Source of the DNA: Macrothele yani
Taxonomy: Eukaryota; Arthropoda; Arachnida; Araneae; Macrothelidae
Direction of reading: 5' to 3'
DNA length: 64,000 bases
NCBI GenBank assembly: GCA_039090855.1
Contig: CM077012.1
Location: 140,464,541-140,528,540 of the forward strand
Each line of letters starts with the position of its first letter. Position 1 is the first letter of the stretch. This document shows positions 33,452-44,030 of the stretch, one piece after another. The notes under the pieces are model-generated. The model was not told the origin of the DNA. It was given only the letters and a program-made list of their open reading frames with translations, and made no database searches. The position numbers were made by a program, and so were the translations under genes.

Positions 33452-36208
33452 TTGGTATCAGTATTTCTGTTGTTGACTGTATTTCTTTTGATTGTATATT
33501 TTGTGTTTGATGGCGAATTGTGTTCCGGACTATGTAACAGTTGCAGAATTGCAAGGTCTGATTTCATCGAATACTTACTCAGTTTGAAATTTTTGCACTT
33601 GAATCCCCGAAGTCTATATAGTAAGTTAGATGCTTTGGTTTGCTTGCTGCATGACATAAATTACCAATTAGAATTTATATTTGTCTCCGAAACCTGGTAT
33701 GATGCTGCTGCTGCTGGTTCTGTATGCGATATACCTGATTACCAGGTTTTCGCGGCTTCCCGTTCTGGGTCGGGGGGGGTGCGATATATGTTAAGCGTTC
33801 CATTACCGCATTATTACTTGATAAATACACTGTCATAACTGAAGATTATGAAATACTTTCAATTGTGTTACAACAATCAATAATAAGTGTTATGTACCGT
33901 CCTCCACACGGTAATATTGGACCCTTTTTGAACTTCTTTTTCTGGTTTGTTGGATGACATAAATTTCACTGGTAGGACACTGTACTCTTTTGGTGACTTT
34001 AATGTGGATATGAATTCCTCTGGAACGGGTGCTGCCTTATTTAGAGATATAGTTATTTCTTCTGGATGTTAAATGTAAACTATTCCCACTAGAGTTACAG
34101 ATTCAACTACTTCTTTATTAGATTTGTGTATAACAAATAACTATAGTACATGCTCGGGGGTTCTCTCATTTCATATCAGTGATCATCTACCGATTTTTCT
34201 CTTGGCGGACTGTTCAGTAGTACACAGATCTAATTCATGTTCTATGTTAATAAGAAATTATAGTTATGATAATTTACTTCCGTTTCGTGGGGCTTTATCA
34301 CTAATTGATTGGATTTCTGTACTTCAGTTGGATGATCCAATTGAGTCATATCATGAATTCTGGAGAATTTTTTGGAATTCTTACGATGTTGCGTTTCCAT
34401 TTCGTAACTTAACTCGTACGTCGCGTTGCAGGAAACCTTGGTTTAACCGGAGTTTGTTACGTTGCTTAAATAGAAAAAAATAAATTATTTGCTGTTTTCC
34501 TCCGTTTCAGGGACCCAATTCGTTTGTCTACTTTTCGTAGGTATAGAAATTGGTAAAATTCTAAACTAAGACTGGCTAAAAAAAACTATTATTTTAATTA
34601 TTTCGGTACTACTACTGACGGTAGGAAAATCTGGCGTTCAATTAATGAACTGTTGGCAACCTCGACGGATGCCCAATCACCAACTATAATTGAATATAAT
34701 AGAATGAGGAAAGTCTAATTTGGGAGAGGTTGTTGATATTTTTAATAAATATTTTTTGGAGTTGCCGGACATTCTGTTGTCTGAAATTCCTCATTATACT
34801 AACCATTTCTCTGATTACCTACCTCCGTCGTCTGATTCCTCATTCTTTTTTAAACCAGTGGATGAAGACCTCTTGAGGGTAATAAGTGAATTGGACCAGT
34901 CCAAAAGTGCGGGGCCTGATAACGTACATCCTAGGGTTATAAAGTTTGTTTCAGGGGAGCTACTTGTTCCGTTGACCCATATTTTTAATCGTATTTTGTA
35001 TACAGGGTGTATCCCGTTGCCATTGAAATTAAGTTGTGTTACTGTTATACATAAAAAGGGATGAGTAACAGATGTTGCAAATTATCGACCAGTATCTGTA
35101 ATTCATGTGTTTGCTAAAATTATGGAGAGATTAATACTGATACAGTTATCTTATATTGATAAAAAAATATTTTAAATAAAAGCCAACATGGGTTTCGTAA
35201 ATGATTTTCGACTGAAACTGCTATTTTAGATGTATTAAACTATTTACATTTTAGTCTTGATAATGGCTCTAGTGCGGTGGGGGTCTTTTGTGATCTTTTC
35301 CCGCGCTTTTGATACCATTTGTAACGACACATTGTTATCTAAGTTAGAAAATATTGGCATCAGGGGAGTTGTTAAGACTTTATTCCAAAATTATTTAACA
35401 GGTTGGAAGCAATTTGTACAAACACAGGGTGTTCGATCTTCTGCTCTTATGGTTCGTCATGGTGTTCCTCGGAGATCGGTTTTGGGCCCATTATAATTTT
35501 TAATTTATGTTAATGATTTATTTACTATTACTTCAAGTGCTACTACTATTTTATATGCTGATGACACAAGCCTATTTTTTTCCCGGAACACTCTGAATTA
35601 ATCCCATGTGTAAATCTGGAACTTCAGGATTACTTTCGTTGGTTTTGCTGTAATTCCTTAACTATAAAATTTTCCCAAACTATTAGTGTACTATTTTTGC
35701 GATGTAGGCGAAGAGTGGATATTGCAAATGGGATATTATTTAATGGAGTGCCCCTTGACTTTCAGGCTGTTGTAAAGTTCTTGGGTGTATATTTACAAGA
35801 TAATTTGAGATGGGATGCACATGTTAGTGTAATTGCGGCTGGGCTCAGATCCCGCATTGGGGTCATTTATAGGATTTCAAGTTTGTTGCTGCCAGGGTTA
35901 AGTTGCTATTGCATTTTTCATTTATTTATCCATTTCGATCTTATTGTCTCTTGGCTTGGGGTCGCACAACTATTGGGAATGTTAATAGAATTTATGTTTT
36001 ACAACAAAAATGTTTACGTTAGGTGAATCCACCTTTACAGGTACATTCTCTTTTTCTCAGTTATCAAATAATGTCATTTGATAAACTTTACAGTTTTCGA
36101 TTATTACTGTTTATGCATGAACGTATATATGCTAATAAATATTCAGATCTAATCACCTTGCATTTGCGTTCCCATTATCGTGACCCTCGTGGAAATACTA
36201 GTTTTTAA
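33452..36208 (+). pseudogene. CR1-group ORF2, endonuclease and reverse transcriptase
   Basis: Endonuclease: LKFLHLNPRSLYSKLDALV (about 33580), FIFVSETW with catalytic Glu (about 33680), a GDFN-type block near 33990 and HISDHLPIFLL (about 34180). RT: SKSAGPDNVHPRVIKFVS (about 34905), FDTICNDTLLSKLENIGIRG (motif A region, about 35310), HGVPRRSVLGPL (motif B), then YADDTSLFF at about 35553 (motif C intact). The thumb part is KFLGVYLQDNLRWDAHV and DPRGN near 36190. Many stops and shifts. No RNase H domain follows, consistent with the CR1/Jockey group. Confidence 0.8.
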
Positions 36209-36884
36209 TACCTATAGCGAGTACTAATTTATTATTTAATAATATTAACTTGACCTGCCATAGGTCCTGGAATGGGTTGCCGCTTCGACTTTCAAAATTA
36301 ATGTTTGATTAACGTTTGGTTATATATTACGTATTATTACTTTAATTTACTGCATCATGATTAAATTTTTCTTTGGCTTGACTATTTAGTCTTTTTTTTT
36401 TGGGTGGGGGATTAGGGGCTCGTCAGGCTATTGTTAGTCTTTTACCCTGGTTCCCTGCCACAATCACAATGCATCGCACTGATTTGTTTTTAAAGAACCT
36501 ATTGTAGTGCTTCAATTTACTTAAACTAAAACTAAAAACAAAATTATTCATAATTATCATACGTGTTTTTGTATTTCCTATTACTTCATTTATACTTTTC
36601 AATATATGTATAATATTATTGTATAATATTTGTATTTGCATGTTTGATGTTTTATGTGTTTGTATTAGTTGTATTATCATTCATATTTTTGCATTTATGT
36701 GTTGTATTAATTCTTTTTTCTTTACATATATCTACTGTATTTCTTTTGTGTTTGCATATGGTGCGATTTGTAATTGGTCCATATTTTTTTGGTACAGCAA
36801 TTGTATCTGTGATTTGATTGTGTGGTGAATGTAGTGTGGCAAAAAAATTAAAATTAAAAAAAAAACAACAACAAAAAACCCTTG

Positions 36885-38340
36885 CTAAACAGGACTAGCA
36901 GACATAGTAGACATGCCGTCATGAAAGGTGCTTCAGCATTTCATAACGGATATTATCTGGTCCGACAGATGTTTGGCCAGACCGATTTAAAGCAGTCTTC
37001 AGTTCCACTGCAGTCAGCGGGATGTTATAGTCCTACGAGAAAAACGGTCCGAAGGATATTCTTTTCCTCTAAAGCTGCTGGAACGAAGGAGGATAATTGC
37101 TGCTGCTGGACACTGAAGAAAATGCAGTGCCAAGACAGTCCGGAACACCCGGAGCGTCAGCAACCGTTCGTCCATCACTCTCGACAATGGAGATCTGTCC
37201 AGATGGGTACTTTCTCCGAACCTTGCGAATCCTGTCCCAAAAGATCTTAGAGCTGGTAGAGGTGTTGATCTTAGAGCTGGTACAGGTGTTGATCTTAGAG
37301 CTGGTAGAGGTGTTGATCTTAGAGCTGGTAGAGGTGTTGATCTTAGAGCTGGTAGAGGTGTTGATCTTAGAGCTGGTAGAGGTGTTGATCATGGACTCCC
37401 GTTTATGACGAGGATGGACCAAGCGCGCATAAGCCTTGGATTTCTTGAAAGCAAGGAGGTTAGCGTCGGTGTGAAAGCGACGAAACCAACCCCAAGCCTT
37501 ATGCTGAGCCAGACTTGCTGCCCTGCAGTCGGAATTCCACCGAGGATTCGGACAACGTGGAAGATTAGTCCAAGTCTTCGAAATGAAAAGTTCTGCCGTA
37601 TGCAGAATACAATTCGTAACGGCCGCAACAGTGTTATTGACTGTGCTTGTGGATACCATATCAAGAGTGATAGTCGCTGAAGCAGTGAATGCGTTCCACT
37701 TGGTTAGCTCTATGTTCCATCTAGCAGGACGGGTAGGAGGGCAGTAACCGTCACCCGCGAGGCGAAGAAAAATTGGAAAAGGATCGCTTCCAAAGAGATC
37801 ATCAGACACGCTCCAGGAAAGATGGATGGCTAACACAACGACAGATGAATGGATGAGTACGAGCGGCTGGGTTCATGAAAGTAGGTGCTCGTCCCCGGGT
37901 TATAGAGACAGAGGGACGTGTTGGACAGGATGAACTCGACATCACGGCCCCGTGAATCCCGAGTGTGGTCTCCCCACAGCGGATTATGTGCATTAAAATC
38001 TCCAAGAAGAAAAAAAGGAGGCGGCAGCTGGTCAACCAGGTCTTCCAAGTCAGAAAGGCATACCGCTTCATCGGGTGTTAAGTATATCGAGCAGACGGTG
38101 AGCAGAAAGTGCACAGAAAGCAGCACCGCCACTTTACAGATTCGTACGCAGAGCGACGGCCGTGACGGAAACACCATGAGGCACAAGAACGGCCAAACCT
38201 CCACATGCATTAGCGCCGTGGTCACGGTCCTTACGGAAAACGCTATGTGTGCGCACCGAAAGAGCATCTGCAGGGCGGAGTTTCGTCTCTCGGAGACACA
38301 TGCACGCTGGTGAATGTGAAGACAGCAAGCCCTTCAAATC
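36885..38340 (-). pseudogene. E2 ORF2, endonuclease and linker part
   Basis: Minus-strand order: CMCLRETKLRPAD (Glu motif, about 38310), TVCSIYLTPDE, PPPFFLLGDFNAHNPLWGD (about 38000), GTSTYFHEPSRSYSSIHLS, then a degraded FGSDPFPIFLRL where SDHFP is usual (His replaced by Pro). The linker follows with RHKRESM, an expanded repeat (separate entry), FWDRIRKVRRKYPSGQ, and the first RT patch VELKTALNRSGQTSVGPDNI near 36950. It is cut at about 36880 by the CR1-group LINE. Confidence 0.8.
37243..37386. repeat. 24-bp minisatellite, 6 units, in frame within E2 ORF2
   Basis: Six consecutive units of gatcttagagctggtagagg plus tgtt start at 37243, 37267, 37291, 37315, 37339 and 37363, with only one or two substitutions (tacagg for tagagg in unit 2). 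On the minus strand each unit encodes the octapeptide INTSTSSK. The corresponding position in E1 has a single SRASSK. Unit length is divisible by three, so the frame is kept. Confidence 0.95.
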
Positions 38341-38454
38341 GTCAATCCGTGGTCGGAGGCCTCGGCAATTCCACTGGATGATTCAAGAAATGATGAAAAA
38401 AGGAAAGTGATGAAAAAAACCAAAAAAAAAAAAAAAAAAAAAAAACCGGGACGC

Positions 38455-39692
38455 CTAAAAGGTCTCTGAGTCCATCAGTTCTTCAGGAAGTTCTACAGGG
38501 CCCCTCGGCGGTGTGCCATCCGGGGGAGGGTCTGATGGATGTTTGCGTTCAGTCGTCCCGGCTTGTTTGTGGGTATGAGATTGGGTGCCCGTTAATTTCT
38601 TGGGCTTTCCTCTTCGGTTACCAGAAAGAGAAGCAGACGTCGTAGCACCGGAAACCTGTGCTCGAGCCACGCGTCTGGGTGAAGCAGCAGGAGATCCCCG
38701 ATGAGTGGTATGTGGTAGCGAAGGTAAGGCATCTGTTGCGGAAATTTCAAAGGCCTTCAGCCCAGCAGCATACATTTCTCGGAAAGATAAAGGGCCGTCA
38801 TTCGGTACAGTGATATCAGTCTTAATTGCAATAAATTGCTTCAAGCTCAAGACTTGAAGTGTTGTGAGTCCGCCCGTAGCAGCTGGCTTCCTTCTTCGAG
38901 CTTCCGGGCAAGAAAGGTATTCAAGGGTCTTTGCTTTTTGAATTTTGCGCTCATGAATCCACATCGGGCAGTCCTTTGCTTTGGCCGCCTTTGCAGTTTA
39001 CACAATGCGGAGCTGCAGCAGAGCAATCAGAGTGAAGATGATCGTGCAAATCACAACGACTGCAAGTTTCAGCATCACGGCAGGACTGCTGGGAGTGGCC
39101 GTACATTTGGCATCTGAAGTAACGAAGGCTTTGGGAATGTAAAGACGCACAGCGCAATTCAAATAGCCTACATGGATGGAGGATGATAGGGTGGATCGAT
39201 CAAAAGTTGGAATGACTGTCCTATAGTTCGCCAGGTCCCCGTTCCGGCAAAACGTAAAGCAACGCACTGCTGTAACACCTCGGCTAGCAAGCTCCTCAAG
39301 AACTTTTTTTATCTAAAACATCCACGAGGTGGCGTTCGGAAATGAGACCGAGGGATCAATTCAGGAACTGGTGAGGCTTAATATCCATAAGAACCACCCA
39401 AGTAGGAAACATTTAAGATCAACTCACAGTGGCGAGGAGTTTACATTTCTACCAAGAGACATCCCGATTGTAACTTCTTCACACATTTTTGTGATGCATC
39501 GGCTCCCTGCAGAGCCTTCTGAATCCAGAAGGGAGATTTTAAGCTAATCTTGTGAGATTCTTCCTGTGCATGAATGATAAATAATCGGGGATTTTGAGCT
39601 GGCAAAGTACCCAGTTTCTTATGTGAGAAGATAGGCTCCTTATCCAAAGATTTCTTCTGCTTTGAAGAAGGGGAAGGATTTTGAGAATCCAT
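38455..39692 (-). pseudogene. E2 ORF1, gag-like protein with zinc knuckles
   Basis: Starts MDSQNPSPSSKQKKSLDKEP at 39692. The middle block near 39200 has NYRTVIPTFDRSTLSSSIHV and GYLNCAVRLYIP. Three cysteine motifs follow (RYFRCQMYGHSQQSC, CSRCDLHDHLHSDC and CVNCKGGQ) at about 39110-39000. The tail is Pro/Ser/Arg-rich and ends ELPEELMDSETF with stop at 38455. Frameshifts occur at about 39440, 39260 and 38960. A 20-base A/T run (38424-38444) separates it from ORF2. Role in the family: RNA binding. Confidence 0.78.
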
Positions 39693-40493
39693 AAATAATG
39701 GAATAGAATTCGTCCACTGACCTCCCCATCCACCACGGAGCCCAACTGGGGAGAGCTGGAGGCCTTCAAGCCTCAAAGGACGCAGGACACGGCTCTGGGG
39801 ATAGGCAGCGGATACAGCAAGTTGATAGGGCAGACATGCGCTAGGCGAGTACCTAGAGTTTCCCGTGTCTTGGTGACACCCCTTTGGCATGCCCACACTA
39901 TCCCCAGACTCACCCTGTCGAACGCAGCGACAAGCCATTAGAAGATTGGATTACACTCGGCCACTGACCTCATCGACTAGGAGTGGGTTAGTTCCCAGCC
40001 GCCTGTTTAGGGTGAAACAGGGGGTAAAGAGGAGTGTCTGTAGCTAGCAAAAACAACACCCCGGCATCCAGAAACCTCAGCCTCCCCTTTTCCACCTTAC
40101 GGGTCACCGCACACGGCAAATGTGCAGGTAGATCTAGCGAACCATCCCTGAAAAACAAAGAGGGAAACATAAAATGGGGAATAAAGGAAAGAGAACGAGA
40201 AACGAAACTCGGGCGCTGGCGCATAGTCACAATCTCAGCAACCTACAACTGAGGAGGGTACGTGTCAAGATAACAACAAAAGGCTTAAAAATGGGAAAAC
40301 AGCATACAGTATATGTCGGCTCGGGTCGCCATTTCCCATCAGCTGGATGAGCAACTGTCCTTGCGGTGATGGTATCGTACAAAGACGGAAAAACAAGATT
40401 TTCCGGCACAAGGTCAGCTCGGGCCGTGGGGGCGCTACTCCTCAAATAACTGGAACATTAGTTATCCCAGTGCGGGGTGGCAATAGACGTCGC
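39693..40493 (-). promoter_or_regulatory. 5' UTR of I-group LINE E2
   Basis: Homologous to 22145-22920 and 28176-29020 but more diverged. It ends where the neighbouring Tc1-like terminus begins; the exact junction (40470-40495) is blurred because both share a tggca-type motif. Confidence 0.6.
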
Positions 40494-42100
40494 GCACCCC
40501 AAGCTTGGTTGTTATAAACGGTAAGAGAAGCAGACTCGTTAGCGTTTGTAAGGAAACCTGTTAAATAAACAAAGTACTCCACTTGAGCTATGGTTTACAA
40601 AAAAAAAAAAAAAAAAAAATCGGTACAAAAATTGTAACAGGCATCTCGAGATATGCCTGGAAGCATTACTTCTCCGTAAACTCGGTGGCAATAAATTTAC
40701 GCGCACCCAGCTCTCGTGCACAATCACCACTTCGTGGGTCTTCCTTTAACAAAATACATGTCGGCAGTACGCCTAGGCATCGACTTGACGTAGGCACGAC
40801 AAAGGTCTTGTGGAATGTTGGCTCACGTTTTCTGAAGAACCGTATTCAATATTTTTTCCCGAGGCTTACGTTTTCGCACCTTTTTCTTCAGGTTACGCCA
40901 TAGTTCCTGGGTTGTGTTGAGATCGGGTGAATTTGTGTCTTAGTACAGGACTTGAACCCGATTTTGGCAAATCCAAGCAGTGGTGGTGCGTGAAATATGC
41001 GGCTTGGCAAGATCTTGCTGGATGATCGCATATCCCTGGGGCCGAAGGAGGGCCACGGAAGGCAGGAAATGCTGTTGCAAAATTGCCTGGTAGTGTTGTG
41101 CATTGACAGTCCCATCATACGGAACCAAATCACCAATCCCAGAATACGCAAAACACCCCCACATTTGCACAGTGGCTGGGAACTTGACTTCTTGCTTCAC
41201 ACACTTTTGGGCGAGTCCTTCATTCGGCCGGCGGATGTCTCTCCGTCCGATATTTCCGTATAGAACTGGAAAGGGAGTTTCGTCAGACCAATTCACCCTC
41301 CACCATTGAGACTCCGTCCTGGACAGGTGGTCCCTGGCCCATGCAAACTACATCTTCCTCTGAACTGGCGTCAGCATGGGCTTTCGCTTACTTTTGTACA
41401 AGCCGTAGCCCATGTCATGTAGCCTGTTTCTAGCAGTTCGTCGAGATACAGGTCGGTCTATGAGTTCGCTCGACAGTTCTGCAGCTTCCAAGAACGTATC
41501 AGGTCGGTATTTCATGACAAGGCGATGCAAAGTTTGATCTTTCATGGCAGTAGTCGTTGGCGGTCTATATTTGCTGCACCCAGGGGCGATGTAACCAGTT
41601 TCCACGTAGTGTCCAAGGAACGTTCTGGCAGTAGACTTGTTCAAACACAGTTCCCGAGCAATCTACCGCATAGCTGATCCATTTAGTAGTTTTTGGAGTA
41701 TCTTATTGCATATCTGCAGTTCTAACCTCCGTCATGCCATTTTTTCGAGTTTTGAGCAACGAAGAGACTTCACCAGATTTTATACTGTCCTTCTTTTCCA
41801 TATTGCCGACTGTGCAAGACACAAAGCAGCAAAAATTTGCCAGCCCAATCGAGTAATCTCTGACGAGAGCTGGCTGCGCGTAAATTTATTGCCTCAGAGT
41901 TTTGGGAGGAGTAATGCTTCCGGGTATAATTCGAAATGCCTGTTACAGTTTTTGTACCGATTTTTGTTGTAAACCATAGCTAAAGTGGAGCACTTTGTTT
42001 TTTAAACACGTTTCTTTACAAGAGCGAACGAATCCGCTTTTCTTACAGTTTATAACAACCACGCTTGGGGTGCGCATACATTTATTGCCACGAGGAAGGT
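40470..42100 (-). mobile_element. Tc1-like transposon (family E) with IR/DR-type long inverted ends
   Basis: Inverted ends of about 200 bp: 40495-40700 pairs with 41880-42090 (gcgcaccccaag...ggttgttataaac against its inverse; gtaaaccatagct likewise). Within each end a motif like GTGGCAATAAATTTACGCGC occurs twice, near the tip (42070-42093; degenerate at about 40478-40500) and about 200 bp inside (40685-40715; 41862-41895). Two direct repeats in each inverted end is the IR/DR arrangement known from Sleeping Beauty, Minos and relatives. A 22-base A-run (40598-40619) has expanded in the left end. The outermost bases and TA are uncertain. Confidence 0.75.
40740..41700 (-). pseudogene. Tc1-like transposase remnant (family E)
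   Basis: N-terminal block (41348-41644): NKSTARTFLGHYVETGYIAP, then SELIDRPVSRRTARNRLHDM, a helix-turn-helix region. Catalytic block (40940-41296): VNWSDETPF (first Asp), VQMWGCFAYSGIGDL, IIQQDLAKPH (second Asp; usual QQDNAPPH altered). After a stop at VLY the third motif is NSPDLNTTQELWRNLKKKV near 40900, with the Glu present. The C-terminus is LCRAYVKSMPRR near 40780. Inactive through stops and shifts. Confidence 0.8.
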
Positions 42101-42225
42101 ATTTTATTTTCAGAATGTATTTTATGTATTTTTTGTTGTTTCAATAAATAGTTTTTCGTTCGATTTCCACTTTTCTTCCCGACCCCCCTTCAGATATTTT
42201 GAGCCCCACAGGTTTAGAATCACTG
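42101..42225 (+). mobile_element. 3' end of the hAT element
   Basis: Ends with AGGTTTAGAATCACTG, the inverted form of a hAT terminus, preceded by a C-rich stretch (cccgaccccccttcag) typical of this hAT group. It pairs with the terminus at 26468; see that entry for the near-matching 8-bp flanks. Confidence 0.5.
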
Positions 42226-42409
42226 ACCTAAAGTTTATATATAACGGGAAAATATCGTCCACCTCAAAATAGAAATATAGACCTTTTTTTTTCTTTGTTT
42301 TTTTAGAAGTAGATTCAGAAATGTGGCCACGCCGAAACGAACATGAATTCTAACTTTGTGAGAATTGAAATCGCGCCTGTTTTCAACATTTAAGAATTTT
42401 AGGTAACTA

Positions 42410-42917
42410 CACTGAGAAAAACGTTTTGTTAATTCAACAAAATGTTTTGTTGAATTTGCAAAATTATTTTGTTGAAAATTATTGTTGATTTAACAAAATT
42501 TATTGTTATCACGACGAAACCTTTTGTTCATTTAATAAAATGATTAGGTCGATTTTTGGGAATTTGTTTGATCCAATAAAACATATTATGACAAAATGTT
42601 TTGTTGCTGCAACAAAACATATTGTTATAGCAACAAAACTTATTGTGTCACAATAACAATATGTTTTGTTGCAGCAACAAAACATTTTGTCACGATAACA
42701 ATGTTTTGTTGGATCAAACAAATTCCCCAAAATCGACCTAATCATTTTGTTAAATGAACAGAACTTTTTGTCGTGTTAACAGTAAATTTTGTTAAATCAA
42801 CAATAATTTTCAACAAATATAATTTTGCAAATTCAACAAAAAATTTGTTGACTGTATATCAATGTTTTGTTGATTCAACAAAGATTTTGTTGAATTAACA
42901 AATCGTTTTTCTCAGTG
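42410..42917. mobile_element. Palindromic foldback MITE built from TTGTT/AACAA blocks
   Basis: 508-bp element with termini CACTGAGAAAAACG and the exact inverse, flanked by TA at 42408-42409 and 42918-42919. The whole element is one long imperfect palindrome centred near 42664: for example gattaggtcgatttttggg at 42541 is matched by its inverse near 42722-42745. The arms are full of short AACAAAA/TTTTGTT units, so smaller hairpins can form inside the large one. No coding capacity. Confidence 0.9.
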
Positions 42918-42925
42918 TAGGCACT

Positions 42926-43714
42926 TAAAATACGATAACTTTCATATTGCGAAAACAGAAGATCAAAAATCGACTCCGGCTTTTTTTTTTTTTTTTTTTT
43001 AAACTTGTTTTCGAGACAGTGAAGCATCTGCAACTTACTGGTGCTTTAGTAACCCAGTGAAACAAGATCGGCGTAAAAAGAGATGAGATGAAAGTTTTTA
43101 TTTAGCTTGTGAAATTGATACGAATTTGTTCTGGAGGTCAACTTCCATCGACAACGTTAGTGTTACAGACACATTCTGAATTTTTCCATTTTTTTGTGCT
43201 TATCCCTGTCTGTTTCCCTTTCATTACTTTCGTATCACTTTTCTCACCAGGAAAACAGCGAAAGAAAATATTTTTCCAACTTCGTGGGATAGAGTGACCT
43301 ATCTTTCGGGTTTTCAGGTGAAAGTGATCTGTGTCGGATAAAATATTAACGAATCCATTAAGTGAAAATGGATTATATTTCCAGTGGTCAGTATTAATTT
43401 GTGTAGGTCTGGCAATGGGAAATAACGTCACACAAGAACTGCTGATCAGTGTTAGGAAAATTACGCCAAATAAAATCTTTGCTGCTGCATGAACGGGAAG
43501 GGATTACTCGTTCGATTAAGGCAACACCAAAATCATTAAACCAGTATCAAGCAGATTTTACTTAAATTAAGCAACATACGTATACCCAAAGCAATAAACC
43601 AAAATCAGGCAGACTTTACTTAAAATGCAGTTTTCCTGCACCATCTTATTATTTTAAATTTAATTTAGAACTGACCACTGCATTTTATCAATTGCGCATT
43701 ATTACTAGCCTATT
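42926..43714. other. Unassigned DNA
   Basis: Contains a 20-base T-run (about 42981-43000) and, near 43535-43620, a diverged local duplication around aaaccagtatcaagcagatt. No gene is recognised. Confidence 0.45.
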
Positions 43715-44030
43715 TATTTCATTTGTTATTCACTGCTAACCTTCATTTTCCGTCACATTGATCATTCTTTGACTTTCTTCATCTAGTTCGTTTCGGAACT
43801 TCTCACTACCGTATATCATCAAACATTCTCAGTACATAGCTGGATGAAGGCCTCCAAGTCTCTTCCACAACTGTCTTGAGCAAATCTCTTATGTAATTGC
43901 ACCATGTTTCAGAATTTCATCCATGAAAACCTCCTCCTGATCTTTCTTCTGGGTATTTTCCCTTTCCTTTCACCAGTATAGAATTACAAGTTGCCCAAAG
44001 GTGATCAGTTTTCCTAGTAACATATTTTAT

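Larger units (their letters stand above)
31081..36880 (+). mobile_element. CR1/Jockey-group LINE inserted in E2
   Basis: Non-LTR retrotransposon on the plus strand with two ORFs and an A-rich 3' end (36840-36885: runs of A with caacaaca). ORF1 has a PHD-like finger and coiled coil. ORF2 has endonuclease and a YADD-type RT but no RNase H. It lies between two halves of the E2 ORF2. The left boundary is approximate because the 5' UTR is not compared with another copy. A Penelope-like element at 32288-33252 interrupts ORF1. Confidence 0.78.
27804..40493 (-). mobile_element. I-group LINE 'E2', near full length, split by a CR1/Jockey-group LINE
   Basis: Same family as E1. Read from high to low coordinates: 5' UTR (40493-39693), ORF1 (39692-38455), endonuclease, linker and RT motif 0 (about 38340-36885), interruption 36880-31081, then RT and RNase H (31080-29027), a displaced 5' UTR fragment (29020-28176), and a 3' UTR ending in (CAAC)n at 27804. 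The protein runs directly across the interruption: LVLFSK before it and TRSVFWHKHVFPVSW after it are neighbours in the RT domain. It sits in the hAT remnant. Confidence 0.75.

Noticed and set aside
37097..37408. Plus-strand ORF with a repeated LILELVEV peptide
   Set aside because: Shadow of the 24-bp minisatellite; the coding strand of the LINE is minus.
42509..42745. Minus-strand ORF rich in Cys, Phe and Tyr
   Set aside because: Falls wholly in the palindromic MITE and reflects its TTGTT/AACAA composition.
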